Counted from the first letter of the stretch, positions 17,214 to 27,782 are shown. The stretch: DNA of 64,000 bases from Paracoccaceae bacterium (GCA_021647745.1 JAKIUB010000011.1:1-64000), one strand, 5' to 3'. Program-made: numbers and translations. Notes: a model not told the origin generated them from the sequence alone.

Positions 17214-18097
17214 TGCGCGCCGCAAAACTGGCAATCGGCGGTAAGGGTGCCCGCCTCGGTGGTCATGGTCGCTATATCTTTGGCTGAATAAATAGACATG
17301 CTTTGGCGGACCTTTTCTTCCGAGCAGGTGCAGCCAAAGCGCACCGGTTGCGGGTCATAGACCCTTGGAACATCCTCGTGAAATAGCCTGAACAGCAGCT
17401 CGGCGGGGCTGACTTTTGGCCCGATCATCTCGTCTTTCTGCACGCTTTCCAGCAGAATCGTGGCGCGGTTCCAGTTTTCCGCATCGGCCTTTTCGTCGGT
17501 GGGTTCGGCCATGACCTTCAGCGGTGAGGCCTTGGGCATATGTTGCAGCACCAGCCCGGCGGCGCGCCAGCTTTTTCCGGCAGCAATGCTGAGCGCAAAG
17601 CGGGTGGGCAGTTGCTCGGACCGGGTAAAATAGGTTTCGGCACAGCTGGCCAGCGAGCCGGCATCAAGCGGGGTGATGCCCTGATAGGGTGCCTGCCCGG
17701 TGCCTTGGTCGATCAGGACCGCAAACATGCCTTTACCAAGCTGGGAAAATGGGAGGTTCTTACTCAGTCGCGCCTCGTCAAAGCTGGCATAGGCCCGAAC
17801 CTTACCGGCCTCACCTTCGGCTATAGGCGCGAAATAATCGGTGGCGATCAGCCTTATCGGCCCGTTGCCCCTGATTTGCAGGCTGAGTTTGGCCTTGAAG
17901 CCGATGGTCTGGCCGATCAGGGCGGTCAGCACCACAGCCTCGGCCACCAGCTTTGCCACCGGCGCGGGATAGTCGTGCTGGTCAAGAATTTTATTCAGCG
18001 CGCCATCAAGCCGCACAAAGCGGCCGCGAATATCGGCGGCATCCAGCTGGAAGGGTAGCAGGCTGTCATCCCAGGCGATTTTTTCGGCAATAGTCAT
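17153..18097 (-). CDS. hslO: Hsp33 redox-regulated chaperone
   Basis: About 314 residues. Hsp33 is a cytosolic holdase activated by oxidation, when four zinc-binding cysteines form disulfides. The C-terminal switch is visible as FGCTCSEEKV (CxC) and ADCQFCGAHYVLD (CxxC). The N-terminal domain contains LVAEAVVLTALIGQTIGFKAKLS and RGNGPIRLIATDY. The start ATG at 18097 follows AAAGGAGC, a good ribosome binding site; the upstream TTG at 18160 is not needed. The last ~20 codons overlap the convergent O-antigen ligase gene. Confidence 0.92.
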   Translation of the reverse strand: MTIAEKIAWDDSLLPFQLDAADIRGRFVRLDGALNKILDQHDYPAPVAKLVAEAVVLTALIGQTIGFKAKLSLQIRGNGPIRLIATDYFAPIAEGEAGKVRAYASFDEARLSKNLPFSQLGKGMFAVLIDQGTGQAPYQGITPLDAGSLASCAETYFTRSEQLPTRFALSIAAGKSWRAAGLVLQHMPKASPLKVMAEPTDEKADAENWNRATILLESVQKDEMIGPKVSPAELLFRLFHEDVPRVYDPQPVRFGCTCSEEKVRQSMSIYSAKDIATMTTEAGTLTADCQFCGAHYVLDPETLGKDAGSGRSAK

Positions 18098-18203
18098 ATC
18101 GGCTCCTTTTGCAAACCTCGCAAATAGAGGGTTTATTATGCGGATACAATGAAGGTGCAAAAAATATGATGTTTTTTACCGAAACTTATGCCAAAAACAC
18201 GTT

Positions 18204-18647
18204 ATGAAACGTTTTGGCAAGCCGCCGCTACCCGGCATCAAATACACACCTCGGGTTGGGGTTTACGCCATTATCACCCAAGGCTCGCGTATTTTGCTCA
18301 CCGAGCAGGCCGAGCCGGGTCTGCCCGCCGAGATCCAGCTGCCCGGTGGCGGGATAGACCCCTTTGAGCAGCCGCTGCCGGCGCTCCACCGCGAAGCGCT
18401 TGAGGAAACCGGCTGGAAAATAGCCCCTATCCGGCATTTTGGCTGCTATCGCCGCTATACCTACATGCCCGAATATGACCTGCACGCGATGAAAGTCGCC
18501 CATATCTATATCTGCCGCGCGGTGTATCGGATTGGCCCGCCGAGCGAGGCTTTCCACCGCGCTGTCTGGGCTGATATAAACGCGGCGCCGGCGCTGCTCG
18601 GACCGGTTGGAGATGTTTATTTCACACGTAAGTTCATGGTGCTTTAG
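18204..18647 (+). CDS. Nudix hydrolase
   Basis: A 147-residue Nudix protein. The Nudix box is complete: GGGIDPFEQPLPALHREALEETGW fits Gx5Ex7REUxEExGU, placed near residues 50-72, and supplies the Mg-binding glutamates for cleavage of nucleoside diphosphates linked to another group. The substrate cannot be read from sequence. It is divergent from hslO, and its 3' end overlaps the convergent PAP2 phosphatase gene by 14 bases. Confidence 0.88.
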   Translation: MKRFGKPPLPGIKYTPRVGVYAIITQGSRILLTEQAEPGLPAEIQLPGGGIDPFEQPLPALHREALEETGWKIAPIRHFGCYRRYTYMPEYDLHAMKVAHIYICRAVYRIGPPSEAFHRAVWADINAAPALLGPVGDVYFTRKFMVL

Positions 18648-19311
18648 CGGGGTAAAACAACCGGTAAAGCCCCGCCGCCACCAAGGCGACAAACAGGATA
18701 GACAGCAAGGTATCTGACAAAAAGTGTTGCCCCATCGCCACCCGCAGCCCTGCAGTGACTGTTACCAGCAGCCCCAGTGCCACCACCAGCCAGCGCCGCC
18801 CGTTTCTGGCCAGTTTCGGCCATGCCAGAAAGGCGATCAATATTGCCACCGTGGCAATTGCCCCCCCCTCGCCCGAGGTAAAAGAGCAGTTGACACCGCA
18901 CTGGTCGGTAAAGCGGTAAGCCGGGCTAAAGAGCTTGTCGCCACCAAATTCGCCAATATTTATCGGGCGGGCGCGGCCCCAGTTATCCTTTAATATCGAG
19001 TTGACCAGCAAAAGCGGGCCAAGCAGAATAACCAACACACTATAGCCCGCCGCCCGCAACGGCCACCGCCGTACCAGCGCCAATAAAAACCAGCCAAGCA
19101 CCCCGAAAGCAAAGGCAAACATAAACCACAATAACCAGCGCCGCAGCGCCGTGAGCGCAGGCAGCTCGTAAAGCCAAAACCCATCCTGATAAAACAGCGC
19201 GGAGGCGGCAATATCAAGCTGCGGAAAAGCGGTAAACAGCGCGCTGACTGCAAGGGTCACGCCCAGCAGCCAGACAAGCAGGCGCAAATAGGTAATAGTC
19301 GGCATGTTCAT
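18634..19311 (-). CDS. PAP2-family membrane phosphatase
   Basis: About 225 residues with six hydrophobic segments. The phosphatase motifs are KDNWGRARP (KX6RP), SFTSGEGGA in place of the usual PSGH, and LRVAMGQHFLSD (RX5HX3D). This arrangement resembles lipid A 1-phosphatase and undecaprenyl-pyrophosphatase-like enzymes of the inner membrane, active on the periplasmic side; a Glu replacing the PSGH His is something I associate with this subgroup, though I cannot verify it here. Starts at 19341 and 19305 are also possible; none has a clear ribosome binding site. Confidence 0.8.
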   Translation of the reverse strand: MNMPTITYLRLLVWLLGVTLAVSALFTAFPQLDIAASALFYQDGFWLYELPALTALRRWLLWFMFAFAFGVLGWFLLALVRRWPLRAAGYSVLVILLGPLLLVNSILKDNWGRARPINIGEFGGDKLFSPAYRFTDQCGVNCSFTSGEGGAIATVAILIAFLAWPKLARNGRRWLVVALGLLVTVTAGLRVAMGQHFLSDTLLSILFVALVAAGLYRLFYPAKAP

Positions 19312-19392
19312 GCTGCTTGTTGTCGCAAGCCGGATCAGCATTTGCAAGAGGATGATGAGGGCCTATACTGCAAAAAAAACGGTCAGGAGAAT

Positions 19393-19941
19393 ATGATGCG
19401 GATATACACAGCCGGTGCCTTCTTTGTTTTTTTGGGGGCCTGCGCCTCGCTCACACAGGAGCAATGCCTGAATGGTGACTGGGGCAGTATCGGCTATAAT
19501 GACGGCATAAACGGCCAGCAAGAGAGCTATATATCACGCCATTTCGAGGCCTGCGAGAAGGTCGGCATCGTGCCTGATACCCGGGCTTGGCTGGAGGGGC
19601 GCGCGCAAGGGCTACCGCTTTATTGCACACCGCAAAATGCCTATAGCGTCGGGCGGGGGGGTGATGACCTCAGCCCGGTTTGCCCGTCTTCCCAACAAAA
19701 CACCCTTTACCGCGCGTGGGATTGGGGGCAGGAATATTATATCATCACCCGGGAGGTATCGGAGCTGGAGCGCGAAGAACGCGATATCAAGCGCAGAATT
19801 TCCAGTGATTTTCTGCTCGACCCGCTTACCCCCGAGCAGATACTGGAGCTGGCTCACCTAAACCAGCGCCTGCGCCGGATCGACAGGGAAATCTACCGGC
19901 TGGAAGAGCGGCGCCGGCGCTATGCCAGCGCCCCGATCTAG
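19393..19941 (+). CDS. DUF2799 lipoprotein
   Basis: About 182 residues with a lipoprotein signal peptide: MMRIYTAGAFFVFLGACAS, where LGAC is the lipobox and Cys17 would be acylated. The following NGDWGSIGYNDGINGQ and LPLYCTPQNAYSVGRGG are the hallmarks of the DUF2799 family, of unknown function. The C-terminal third is a charged coiled coil (EREERDIKRRI... RLRRIDREIYRLEERR). AGGAG precedes the ATG at 19393; the upstream frame to 19342 lacks a signal peptide. Confidence 0.85.
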   Translation: MMRIYTAGAFFVFLGACASLTQEQCLNGDWGSIGYNDGINGQQESYISRHFEACEKVGIVPDTRAWLEGRAQGLPLYCTPQNAYSVGRGGDDLSPVCPSSQQNTLYRAWDWGQEYYIITREVSELEREERDIKRRISSDFLLDPLTPEQILELAHLNQRLRRIDREIYRLEERRRRYASAPI

Positions 19942-19944
19942 GCG

Positions 19945-21132
19945 TTAGTATCTAGCCAATAGCGATGGTGTTGGCCAAGCATCTGCCGGCAAGCCAAAGC
20001 GCAGCTGCTCAGCTTGCACAGCCGCGCGGGTTTTTGCGCCCAATATGCCGTCTATTCCGCCAACATCATAGCCACGATCCTGCAATATTTGCTGAAGGCG
20101 CTTCATCTGGTCGCCCACAAGCCCTTGCTCGGGGGTGGATTGCACATAGCGTTCGCCTCCGCCGATGCGGGTCGCCATATAGGAAACCGTGGCCGCGTAG
20201 ATAAAAGATTTGTTCCATTCCCGATATATATTGTAATTCGGCAAAGCCATAAAAACCGGTCCCTTGCGGCCTTGTGGCGCAAAAATACTGGCCTCGAGCG
20301 CACTGTCGGGCATGGGGGCCGTACGGGCAGAAACCCCGAGCCGCGCCCAGCCGCTGACGGGCATTGAAGTATCAAATCCGGTTTGCTCCCACGCGAAGTT
20401 TTGCGGCACCGTCACCTCGACAAGCCACGGCTCGTTTGGCCGCCAGCCCAGATCGGCAACCAGCCGCGCGCCGGTCATGATCGCGTCTGGCGCGCTGGTT
20501 TTGAGGCGGACATGACCGTCGCCGTCGCCATCGACCCCGAGGTTGAGGATATCTTCGGGCAACATCTGCACCATGCCGATCTCTCCGGCCCATGCGCCGG
20601 TGGTGGTGGCAGGGGTCAGGTCTCCGTTTGCGGCCAGCTCGATGGCGGCAAACAGCTCGGGGCGAAACAGCTCGGGGCGGCGGCAATCATGGGCCAGTGT
20701 CGCCAATGCGCTGACAGTGTTAAAATCGCCCTGCACAGCGCCGTAATCGGTCTCCAGTGCCCAAAAAGCCAGGATCACCTCGGATGGCACGCCGTATTCG
20801 GCTTCGGCGCGCGCGAACACAGCGGCAAACTCGGCGCGTTTTGTCGCCCCTATACGCAAGCGCGAACCGCTGATGGCGCGCTGGGAAAATTCAAGAAACG
20901 TTTGGCGAAAGACCCCCTGTGCGCGGTCGGCCCGCAGCACGCCCTGGTCTTGGCGGGCGGCGCTTATTACGGCATTTACGGCGTCTTGTGGCAGGCCCTT
21001 TGAGCGGGCCTCGGCCCCGATTTGCTGCATGAAGGTGCTGAAGTCACCGCCGCAGGGCGCGGTTTGGGCAAGGCCCGGGCTGGCGCTGATACTGAGGAGT
21101 GCGGCGGCAAAAAGACGGGAAAGAGACTGCAT
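19945..21132 (-). CDS. lytic murein transglycosylase, MltB-like with peptidoglycan-binding domain
   Basis: A 395-residue periplasmic enzyme with signal peptide [20 protein letters not shown]. The SLT_2/MltB catalytic domain is shown by [19 protein letters not shown], with the catalytic Glu in ALETDYG, and by [13 protein letters not shown]. The C-terminal ~60 residues form a PG_binding_1 domain ([30 protein letters not shown]). It cleaves the glycan strands of murein to anhydromuropeptides. A Cys in the mature N-terminus (APCGGDF) is not a lipobox, so it is likely soluble. Confidence 0.9.
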   Translation of the reverse strand: MQSLSRLFAAALLSISASPGLAQTAPCGGDFSTFMQQIGAEARSKGLPQDAVNAVISAARQDQGVLRADRAQGVFRQTFLEFSQRAISGSRLRIGATKRAEFAAVFARAEAEYGVPSEVILAFWALETDYGAVQGDFNTVSALATLAHDCRRPELFRPELFAAIELAANGDLTPATTTGAWAGEIGMVQMLPEDILNLGVDGDGDGHVRLKTSAPDAIMTGARLVADLGWRPNEPWLVEVTVPQNFAWEQTGFDTSMPVSGWARLGVSARTAPMPDSALEASIFAPQGRKGPVFMALPNYNIYREWNKSFIYAATVSYMATRIGGGERYVQSTPEQGLVGDQMKRLQQILQDRGYDVGGIDGILGAKTRAAVQAEQLRFGLPADAWPTPSLLARY

Positions 21133-21271
21133 AAAAAATAACTCCGTTAAATGGTTTTCTCAACCTAGCCGCGTGGGCTGTTCCGTTCAAGCGCTACGTT
21201 ATCAGGACGCATTGCGCGGCGGCGGATTTGGCTTTATAGGCAGGGGAAAGTATATTTTACCGGAGAGACCG

Positions 21272-22099
21272 ATGCAAAACACCCAGCTCGAAACCGCCAT
21301 TGAAGCCGCGTGGGATGCCCGCGATACCATTAGCCCCGCCACTACGGGCGAGGTGCGCGAGGCCATAGAGGATACGCTCACCGCACTTGATAGCGGCAAG
21401 CTCCGCGTGGCCGAGCCGCGCGACAATGGTGAATGGCATGTGAACCAATGGGCCAAGAAGGCGGTTTTGCTGTCGTTTCGGTTGAATGATATGGAGATGA
21501 TCGAGGGCAGCAATGGCGGCTCTAGCTGGTGGGACAAGGTGCCGAGCAAGTGGCAGGGCTGGGGCGAAAACCAGTGGCGGGCAGCGGGCTTTCGCGCCGT
21601 GCCGGGGTCTATCGTGCGGCGCTCGGCTTATATCGCGCCTGGCGTGGTGCTGATGCCGAGCTTTGTGAATATCGGCGCTTATGTTGGCGAAGGCTCTATG
21701 GTCGATGGCTGGGCGACTGTGGGCAGCTGTGCGCAGATCGGCAAGCATGTGCACCTGTCGGGCGGCGTGGGCATTGGCGGCGTGCTGGAGCCAATGCAGG
21801 CGGGGCCGACGATTATCGAGGATAACTGCTTTATCGGCGCGCGCTCCGAGGTGGTAGAAGGCTGTATTGTGCGCGAAGGTTCGGTGCTGGGCATGGGGGT
21901 TTTCATCGGGAAATCCACCAAGATTGTAGACCGCGAGACCGGCAAAGTGATGTATGGCGAGGTGCCGCCTTACTCAGTCGTGGTTGCGGGGTCGATGCCG
22001 AGCAAAAACGGAGTGAACCTTTACGCGGCAATTATTGTGAAGCGGGTAGACGAGCGCACGCGGAGCAAAACCTCGATCAATGATTTGCTAAGGGATTAA
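21272..22099 (+). CDS. dapD: 2,3,4,5-tetrahydropyridine-2,6-dicarboxylate N-succinyltransferase
   Basis: 275 residues; catalyses the succinyl-CoA step of the meso-diaminopimelate/lysine pathway. The hexapeptide-repeat left-handed helix is plain ([36 protein letters not shown]), and the N-terminus [18 protein letters not shown] is the family start. The frame is open far upstream to 20873 but that is the antisense of the transglycosylase gene; the ATG at 21272 follows GGAGAGACC. It heads a dapD-small protein-dapE cluster. Confidence 0.95.
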   Translation: MQNTQLETAIEAAWDARDTISPATTGEVREAIEDTLTALDSGKLRVAEPRDNGEWHVNQWAKKAVLLSFRLNDMEMIEGSNGGSSWWDKVPSKWQGWGENQWRAAGFRAVPGSIVRRSAYIAPGVVLMPSFVNIGAYVGEGSMVDGWATVGSCAQIGKHVHLSGGVGIGGVLEPMQAGPTIIEDNCFIGARSEVVEGCIVREGSVLGMGVFIGKSTKIVDRETGKVMYGEVPPYSVVVAGSMPSKNGVNLYAAIIVKRVDERTRSKTSINDLLRD

Positions 22100-22102
22100 G
22101 CC

Positions 22103-22426
22103 ATGACCGCCGAGAAAATCAACGTTTACACCCTGACGGTCGAAATTGGCCGCAAAGAGGGTGACGGCTTGCCCGAAAACGCCACAGGTGCCGCAATGAT
22201 GTGCTTTTGTCCCGCAAAAGACGAGGCAGAGGCGGTGCGCGAGACCGTGGCGATATTAAAGCAAGGCGGGCTGGCACCGCTGGATGTTTCCTCCTATGGC
22301 ACGCTGGAAGAACGGCTGGCCGATGGCCATGATATCAACGACGAGGAAAAAGCCATGATGCAGCGTTCGATTGATGAAAACTCGGTGGTGGTGGCAATGA
22401 CTTCGCCGTTTTTCGATGTCGGTTGA
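22103..22426 (+). CDS. conserved hypothetical small protein between dapD and dapE
   Basis: 107 residues, no family recognised. The N-terminus [20 protein letters not shown] and the tail [23 protein letters not shown] suggest a compact alpha/beta protein with no signal peptide or membrane helix. It starts 3 bases after dapD and overlaps dapE by 11 bases, so it is translationally coupled to both. That placement suggests a link to lysine/DAP synthesis but nothing in the sequence proves it. Confidence 0.75.
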   Translation: MTAEKINVYTLTVEIGRKEGDGLPENATGAAMMCFCPAKDEAEAVRETVAILKQGGLAPLDVSSYGTLEERLADGHDINDEEKAMMQRSIDENSVVVAMTSPFFDVG

Positions 22427-23558
22427 TGCGGTAAAACTGACCGCAGACCTCGTGCGCTGTGTCTCTGTCACGCCCGATGAGGGTGGCGCGCTGGTGCTAC
22501 TCGAAGCGCTTTTACACGAGGCGGGCTTTCAAACCACACGGGTGGATCGCGGCAAGGTTTGCAACTTGTTTGCCCGCTGGGGCAGTGGCAAAAATGGTCG
22601 CACATTCGGCTTTAACGGCCATACCGATGTGGTGCCGATTGGCAATATTGAAGACTGGTCAACAGACCCGTTCGGGGCCGAAATAAAAGACGGCTTTATG
22701 TATGGTCGCGGCACCACCGATATGAAATCCGGCGTTGCCGCCTTTGCCGCCGCCGCGATAGATTTTGTGCAAAACACCCCGCCTGACGGCTCTATCGTGC
22801 TGGCGGTCACCGGTGACGAAGAGGGCGAGGCCACTGATGGCACTGTCGCTTTGCTGGACTGGATGGCAGCCAATAACGAGCGTATGGACCATTGCCTTGT
22901 CGGTGAACCTACCTGCCCCGACACCATGGGCGAAATGATGAAGATCGGCCGGCGTGGCTCGCTTACTGCTTTTATCGAAGCGCGCGGCGTGCAGGGGCAT
23001 TCGGCCTATCCGCACAGAGCGCGAAACCCGGTGCATGCAATGGCAGAGCTGGTGGCGGCGCTGGCGGCGGCCAAGCTCGATACCGGCACCGAACATTTTG
23101 ACCCCTCGACCTTGGCGGTTGTGACTTTTGACACCGGCAATCCGGCTACCAACGTGATACCGGCCAACTGCCACGCGACGGTCAACATTCGCTTTAATGA
23201 TGCCCATTCCGGCCAAAGCCTGACGGCGTGGCTGGCGGCGCAGGCCGACGCCATCAGCGCGGCCACGGGGGTTGAATTTACCCAAAAAGTCAAAATCTCG
23301 GGCGAGAGCTTTTTCACCCCGCCGGGCGAGCTTTCCAGTCTTGTGGCCAAGGCGGTAGAGGCCCAAACCGGCGTGGTGCCCACGCTTTCGACATCGGGTG
23401 GCACCTCGGATGCGCGGTTTGTCAAAAACCACTGTCCGGTGGTCGAGTTCGGGCTGGTGGGCAAAACCATGCATCAGGTTGACGAGCGGGTAGAGGTGGC
23501 GCAAATTACCCAGCTCAAGGCAATATACAGCCAGATATTGCGCGATTATTTCGCATGA
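22416..23558 (+). CDS. dapE: succinyl-diaminopimelate desuccinylase
   Basis: 380 residues; an M20-family di-zinc peptidase-fold enzyme that releases succinate from N-succinyl-LL-DAP. Metal ligands lie in [11 protein letters not shown] (His, Asp), [12 protein letters not shown] (Asp), [12 protein letters not shown] (Glu-Glu, catalytic base), VGEPT and near the end [15 protein letters not shown] (His). The start ATG at 22416 overlaps the preceding gene, and the stop overlaps the next gene by ATGA. Confidence 0.95.
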   Translation: MSVDAVKLTADLVRCVSVTPDEGGALVLLEALLHEAGFQTTRVDRGKVCNLFARWGSGKNGRTFGFNGHTDVVPIGNIEDWSTDPFGAEIKDGFMYGRGTTDMKSGVAAFAAAAIDFVQNTPPDGSIVLAVTGDEEGEATDGTVALLDWMAANNERMDHCLVGEPTCPDTMGEMMKIGRRGSLTAFIEARGVQGHSAYPHRARNPVHAMAELVAALAAAKLDTGTEHFDPSTLAVVTFDTGNPATNVIPANCHATVNIRFNDAHSGQSLTAWLAAQADAISAATGVEFTQKVKISGESFFTPPGELSSLVAKAVEAQTGVVPTLSTSGGTSDARFVKNHCPVVEFGLVGKTMHQVDERVEVAQITQLKAIYSQILRDYFA

Positions 23559-24117
23559 AGCCACGCCTTGTCATCATGCTCAAGGAGCCGGTGGCAGGGC
23601 GGGTCAAAACCCGGCTGGGGTGCGATATCGGCATGACCAGCGGCGTGGTGGTTTCGCCATCAAAGTGCCCCTGATCCGCCGGCTGCAAGACCCGCGCTGG
23701 GAAACATGGCTGGCGGTTGCGCCTGATATTGCACTTCATAGCCGCTGCTGGCCCGCGCATTTGCCGCGCATGGCGCAGGGGCGGGGCGGGCTGGGTGTGC
23801 GGATGTTGCGGATATTGCAAAGCCAACCCGGCCCGGTGGTGCTGATTGGCGCGGATATCCCCGATATTGAAAAACACCACATTGCGCAGGCCTTCAGGCG
23901 GCTTGGCCAGCATGATCTGGTGTTTGGCCCGGCAGTCGATGGCGGCTTTTGGTTGGTTGGTGCGCGTGGGATACCGCCAAGGGGGCTATTTGAAAATGTG
24001 CACTGGTCCAGCCCCACCGCACTGGCGGACAGCGTGGCCAGCGCCAAGGGGGGCAGCATCAGCTATGTGGAAACCCTGCACGATGTGGATAGGCTTGCTG
24101 ACCTCAAGCGGGGTTAA
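23555..24117 (+). pseudogene. TIGR04282-type glycosyltransferase gene, broken by two frameshifts
   Basis: The gene starts correctly in one frame ([30 protein letters not shown]), moves to a second frame for about nine codons (AWWFRHQSA, bases ~23640-23668), then to a third for the rest (PLIRRLQDPRWETWLAVAPD... VLIGADIPDI... FGPAVDGGFWLVGARGIPP). All three pieces match successive parts of the DUF2064/TIGR04282 nucleotide-sugar transferase-like family. The two shifts do not restore the frame, so no full protein can be made without recoding. The remaining ORF from 23620 (165 codons) lacks the substrate-binding N-terminus. Assembly error is the alternative explanation. Confidence 0.72.
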
Positions 24118-24572
24118 TTAACCCCGTTTGCCTGCTGAAGTTCGCGCAGATAAACGATGATCGGGCCAAGCTCCGCCTCGGTAATGCCCGGCACAGGAGG
24201 CATATTGCCAAAGCGCCAGTGATGCGCGACTACCCCTTGTAGTGCTGCGCGATAAAACGAGCCATCCGGGTGGTGCCCAGGCCGATAAAGGCTGTGAATA
24301 AGCGTTGGCCCGCGCTCGGTGCCAGCGGCGTTCACCCCATGGCAGACAGCGCAGCCTTTGTCGAAATCTGCCTTGCCCTGCTCGGCGGTTGCCGAAAGCA
24401 CCGGCAACACGATATCATCCGGGTTCAGTCCGGGCTGGGTGTCCGTGCCGCCATGCATGCCAGATACTACCGGCGCCACCTGTGCCCCGGCTGGTGGCTG
24501 GCTGAGCCAGACAAAACCACCCGCCAGCACCAACCCGGTGATCACGGTTCCGATCAAAAACTTGCTTGCCAT
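24114..24572 (-). CDS. membrane-anchored or secreted c-type cytochrome
   Basis: 152 residues with an N-terminal hydrophobic segment (FLIGTVITGLVLAGGFVWL) that is either a signal anchor or signal peptide. One heme site, CAVCHG, lies near residue 76, and MPPVPGI supplies the likely axial Met. GPTLIHSLYRPGHHPDGSFYRA lies between them. It is a small class I cytochrome that would carry electrons in the periplasm. Its 3' end overlaps the frameshifted gene by 4 bases in convergent orientation. Confidence 0.85.
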   Translation of the reverse strand: MASKFLIGTVITGLVLAGGFVWLSQPPAGAQVAPVVSGMHGGTDTQPGLNPDDIVLPVLSATAEQGKADFDKGCAVCHGVNAAGTERGPTLIHSLYRPGHHPDGSFYRAALQGVVAHHWRFGNMPPVPGITEAELGPIIVYLRELQQANGVN

Positions 24573-24904
24573 TTTTCCCCCATCTATCGCGCCAGCTCAT
24601 CACCCGGAGCAGCTCCAAGGGAAAACAGCAGATTGTCATTTTTGCCAAAGCATTTGGCCAGACAATAAAAAGCACCAAAAACGCTGATCTGCCATGACCT
24701 GCATCAAGGAATGGAAAAAGCTTGAGCTTGAGCGAAAGATCCTCCCTTCGGTCGGGAGCGCCCTGCTTATGGCTTCACGCTTTCCCAAATACTCAAGAGA
24801 TAAATCACCGCAACCGCGCCATCCGATTTATTTACCCAAACACCGCAGGCAGTGTGTGAGCACCGTATAGGGCTTGTTGTAGCGCATGATGGGCGCGCAG
24901 TTTC
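24573..24904. other. 332-bp intergenic region without a supported gene
   Basis: Holds the promoter side of the cytochrome c gene and the downstream side of the isochorismatase gene. A 59-codon ORF (about 24694-24873, plus strand) and a weak CTCCC/GGGAG hairpin near 24745 are present, but neither has support as a gene or terminator. Confidence 0.5.
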
Positions 24905-25495
24905 TTATTGCCTATTATCGGTTTTTGTAATTATAGCGGAGATCAAGCTGGCAGTTGTGGTGATTTGTGCAAATTCACGGTGCAGATTGCTAAGGCTCAT
25001 CTGATGAATATCTTCAGCGCCATGCATCTCTCCGTCTGGTCCGGTCTGCTCAAATGCCCAGCAGGCATCACGCACTAAATGCGCCTCAAACCCAAGATTA
25101 CCGGCCATGCGGGTGGTGGTTTCGACACAGTGGTTGGTGGTGGCCCCGCAAATCACAGTATCGGTAATGCCCGCGCGGCGTAAATCCATCTCCAAAGAGG
25201 TGCCGATAAACGAACTGTTTACGGTTTTTATAACCTCCCGCTCGCCGGGCGCTGCCTGCACAAAGGTTTGCGGGGCATAGCCGCTGCGATCGGGGTGAAA
25301 AAGCGAAGCCGGATCACTTGAGGCGTGGCGGATATGAAACACCGGCCAGCGGGCGAGGCGAAAAGCATCAAGTAGCCGCGCGATATTAGCTTCTGCATAT
25401 GGAGCGTTACGCTTGTGGCCCAGCGCCACCCGCTGGTTAAACGCTTCCTGAACATCAATGATCAGCAGTGCCGTGTGGTTCACTTCCCCAAGCAC
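24905..25495 (-). CDS. isochorismatase-family cysteine hydrolase
   Basis: 196 residues of the isochorismatase-like fold. The catalytic triad is visible as Asp in [11 protein letters not shown], Lys in [12 protein letters not shown] and Cys in [15 protein letters not shown]. The family cleaves amides or vinyl ethers (nicotinamidase, ureidoacrylate or isochorismate-type substrates); the actual substrate is unknown. It overlaps argF by 16 bases on the same strand, so it is the third gene of an argD-argF operon, which hints at a nitrogen-related amide substrate. Confidence 0.85.
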   Translation of the reverse strand: MLGEVNHTALLIIDVQEAFNQRVALGHKRNAPYAEANIARLLDAFRLARWPVFHIRHASSDPASLFHPDRSGYAPQTFVQAAPGEREVIKTVNSSFIGTSLEMDLRRAGITDTVICGATTNHCVETTTRMAGNLGFEAHLVRDACWAFEQTGPDGEMHGAEDIHQMSLSNLHREFAQITTTASLISAIITKTDNRQ

Positions 25496-26406
25496 CAGCG
25501 CATCACGGCCTTTTGCGCATGCAAGCGATTTTCGGCCTCGTCCCAGATCACCGATTGTGGGCCGTCCATGACGCTGCTCGTCACCTCCTCGCCGCGATGG
25601 GCGGGCAGGCAGTGCATGAAAAGCGCGTCGGGTTTGGCGTGGGCCATCAAGGCGTCATCCACCTGATAAGCCCGCAGCTGGTTATGGCGGCGCTCTTTGG
25701 TGGTTTGGCTATCATGCATCGAAACCCATGTATCGGTGATCACCAGATCCGCGCCCGTGACCGCCTTTTGGGGATTGGCTTCAAGGTTCACCTCCACCCC
25801 CTTTTCGCGCGCCCACGCCACAAATCCGGCCTCGGGTTGCAAGGTTTCGGGCGCTGAAATTGTGATGTCAAAGCCAAACTGCCCGGCGGCATGGATAAGG
25901 CTGGCAACCACGTTATTACCATCGCCCAGCCAGACCACCTTTTTGCCCTTGATCGAGCCGTGATGCTCCTCGTAAGTCAGCACATCGGCCATGATCTGGC
26001 AGGGATGCGTGCGGTTGGTCAGCCCGTTGATCACCGGCACGGTGGCGTGCTCGGCCATTTCCAGCAGCGTGTTCTCCTCGAAGGTGCGGATCATGATCAT
26101 ATCGACATAGCGGCTAAGCACCCGGGCCGTATCGGCAATGGTTTCGCCGTGGCCAAGCTGCATATCGCTGCCCGAAAGCACCATGGTTTGCCCACCCATC
26201 TGGCGCACGCCCACATCAAAACTCACGCGGGTGCGGGTGGAAGGCTTTTCAAAAATCAGCGCCACCATGTGGTTGGCCAACACCTGCTCCGCATCCGGCG
26301 TGCCTTTGGGCAGGCCCTTGCGGGCGTCTTTGATGCGCTTGGCTTCAGAAATCATCTGTCGCAGATCCGCGGGGTCTGTTTTGTGGATATCCAGAAAGTG
26401 GTTCAT
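25480..26406 (-). CDS. argF: ornithine carbamoyltransferase
   Basis: 308 residues; makes citrulline from ornithine and carbamoyl phosphate in arginine synthesis. Carbamoyl-phosphate site [15 protein letters not shown], then [11 protein letters not shown], the ornithine-binding DTWVSMHD, and the C-terminal [11 protein letters not shown] are all intact. It overlaps argD by 4 bases upstream and the isochorismatase gene by 16 bases downstream. Confidence 0.95.
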   Translation of the reverse strand: MNHFLDIHKTDPADLRQMISEAKRIKDARKGLPKGTPDAEQVLANHMVALIFEKPSTRTRVSFDVGVRQMGGQTMVLSGSDMQLGHGETIADTARVLSRYVDMIMIRTFEENTLLEMAEHATVPVINGLTNRTHPCQIMADVLTYEEHHGSIKGKKVVWLGDGNNVVASLIHAAGQFGFDITISAPETLQPEAGFVAWAREKGVEVNLEANPQKAVTGADLVITDTWVSMHDSQTTKERRHNQLRAYQVDDALMAHAKPDALFMHCLPAHRGEEVTSSVMDGPQSVIWDEAENRLHAQKAVMRWCLGK

Positions 26407-27617
26407 GCCTGCAATCCTTTAGTATTCACACAATCCAGCTGCCGCTCCAGCGCCGCCGCTGCGCGGTCTAGCCGCCACACGGCCTCATCCAGATCATCAG
26501 TCGACATATTCAGCGGCGGCAACAAGCGCACCACGTTGTCCGAGGCTGGCACGGTGATGACGCGCTCGTCATAGCCTGCATTGACCACATCCATCACCGG
26601 AACCTTGCAGCCCAGCGCCAGCATAAGGCCCTCGCCGCGCACAAAGGTGAAAACATCCGGATGCTCGGCGACCAGCCCTTCAAGGCCCTGTCGCAAATGG
26701 CCCGCAAGACGGGAAACATCTATCAGAAAGCCTTCAGACGTGATCTCGTTCATCACCGCGCAGCCCACGGCGCAGGCCAGCGGGTTGCCGCCATAAGTAG
26801 ACCCATGCGTGCCGGCAACCATGCCGGAAGCAGCCTCCTCGGTGGCCACGCAAGCGCCAAGAGGAAAACCCCCGCCGATGCCTTTGGCGATGGTCATGAT
26901 ATCAGGCGAAATCCCGGCCCATTCATGGGCAAACAGCTTGCCGGTCCGGCCCATACCGCACTGGATTTCATCCATCATCAGGAGCAGGCCGTTTGCATCA
27001 CAGATCTCGCGCAGCGCCTTAAGCGAGGCCTCTCCAAATGCCCGAATACCACCTTCGCCCTGAATAGGCTCCAGCAAAATAGCCGCCGTGTTTTCGTTGA
27101 TCGCGGCCTTAACGGCTTCAAGATCATTAAACGGCACTTGGATAAATCCGGGCAATAGCGGCCCGAAGCCATCTATCATTTTTGCGCCCTTTGAGGCCGC
27201 AATCCCCGCTGCCGAGCGGCCATGAAACGCCCCCTCGAACGTGATGATCTCGACCCTCGAAGGCTGGCCTTTGGTGCTAAAATACTTCCGCGCCATTTTC
27301 ACGGCCAGCTCCATGGCCTCGGTGCCAGAGTTGGTGAAGAAAACCGTATCCGCAAAAGTGTGCTCCACCAGCTTTTCCGCCAGCGCCTCTTGGTTGGGAA
27401 TCTCGTAAAGGTTGGACGTGTGCCATAGTCGTCGGGCCTGCTCTTCCAATACCGCCACGAGCTTGGGATGAGCATGCCCAAGACTACAGACGCCGATACC
27501 GGCTCCCATATCCAGATACATCTCTCCGGTCTCGGTTTCCAGCCAAGGGCCCTGACCTTTCTTGAAAGAAAGCGGCGCCCGCGTATAGGTTGGCAATACG
27601 GGACTTATCACGTCCAT
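26403..27617 (-). CDS. argD: acetylornithine/succinyldiaminopimelate aminotransferase
   Basis: 404 residues; a class III PLP aminotransferase acting in arginine synthesis and often also on succinyl-DAP for lysine. Motifs: [50 protein letters not shown] and [16 protein letters not shown] with the PLP lysine. It heads the argD-argF-hydrolase operon. Its promoter side is a ~300-bp divergent region that contains a 44-bp palindrome. The succinyl-DAP activity would link it to dapD/dapE 4 kb away. Confidence 0.93.
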   Translation of the reverse strand: MDVISPVLPTYTRAPLSFKKGQGPWLETETGEMYLDMGAGIGVCSLGHAHPKLVAVLEEQARRLWHTSNLYEIPNQEALAEKLVEHTFADTVFFTNSGTEAMELAVKMARKYFSTKGQPSRVEIITFEGAFHGRSAAGIAASKGAKMIDGFGPLLPGFIQVPFNDLEAVKAAINENTAAILLEPIQGEGGIRAFGEASLKALREICDANGLLLMMDEIQCGMGRTGKLFAHEWAGISPDIMTIAKGIGGGFPLGACVATEEAASGMVAGTHGSTYGGNPLACAVGCAVMNEITSEGFLIDVSRLAGHLRQGLEGLVAEHPDVFTFVRGEGLMLALGCKVPVMDVVNAGYDERVITVPASDNVVRLLPPLNMSTDDLDEAVWRLDRAAAALERQLDCVNTKGLQA

Positions 27618-27782
27618 TACTCCTTATAAAACGAATAAAACGCCCACAATCGGGCGCCTCACCCTCTTGCCGTAAAGCTGGAGGGGAGTCAACAAAACTG
27701 TGTTTGGAGGCTGGGGTGGTATGAACTGCATCACATATCTAATTGCCCCCTTGGCAATATGCCTTCAAGGCGCAAAGTTATC

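Noticed and set aside
20873..21271. N-terminal extension of dapD
   Set aside because: It is antisense to the transglycosylase gene; DapD starts at 21272 with the usual [10 protein letters not shown].
24694..24873. 59-codon plus-strand ORF in the cytochrome c/isochorismatase gap
   Set aside because: No ribosome binding site, no family resemblance and no clear codon bias.
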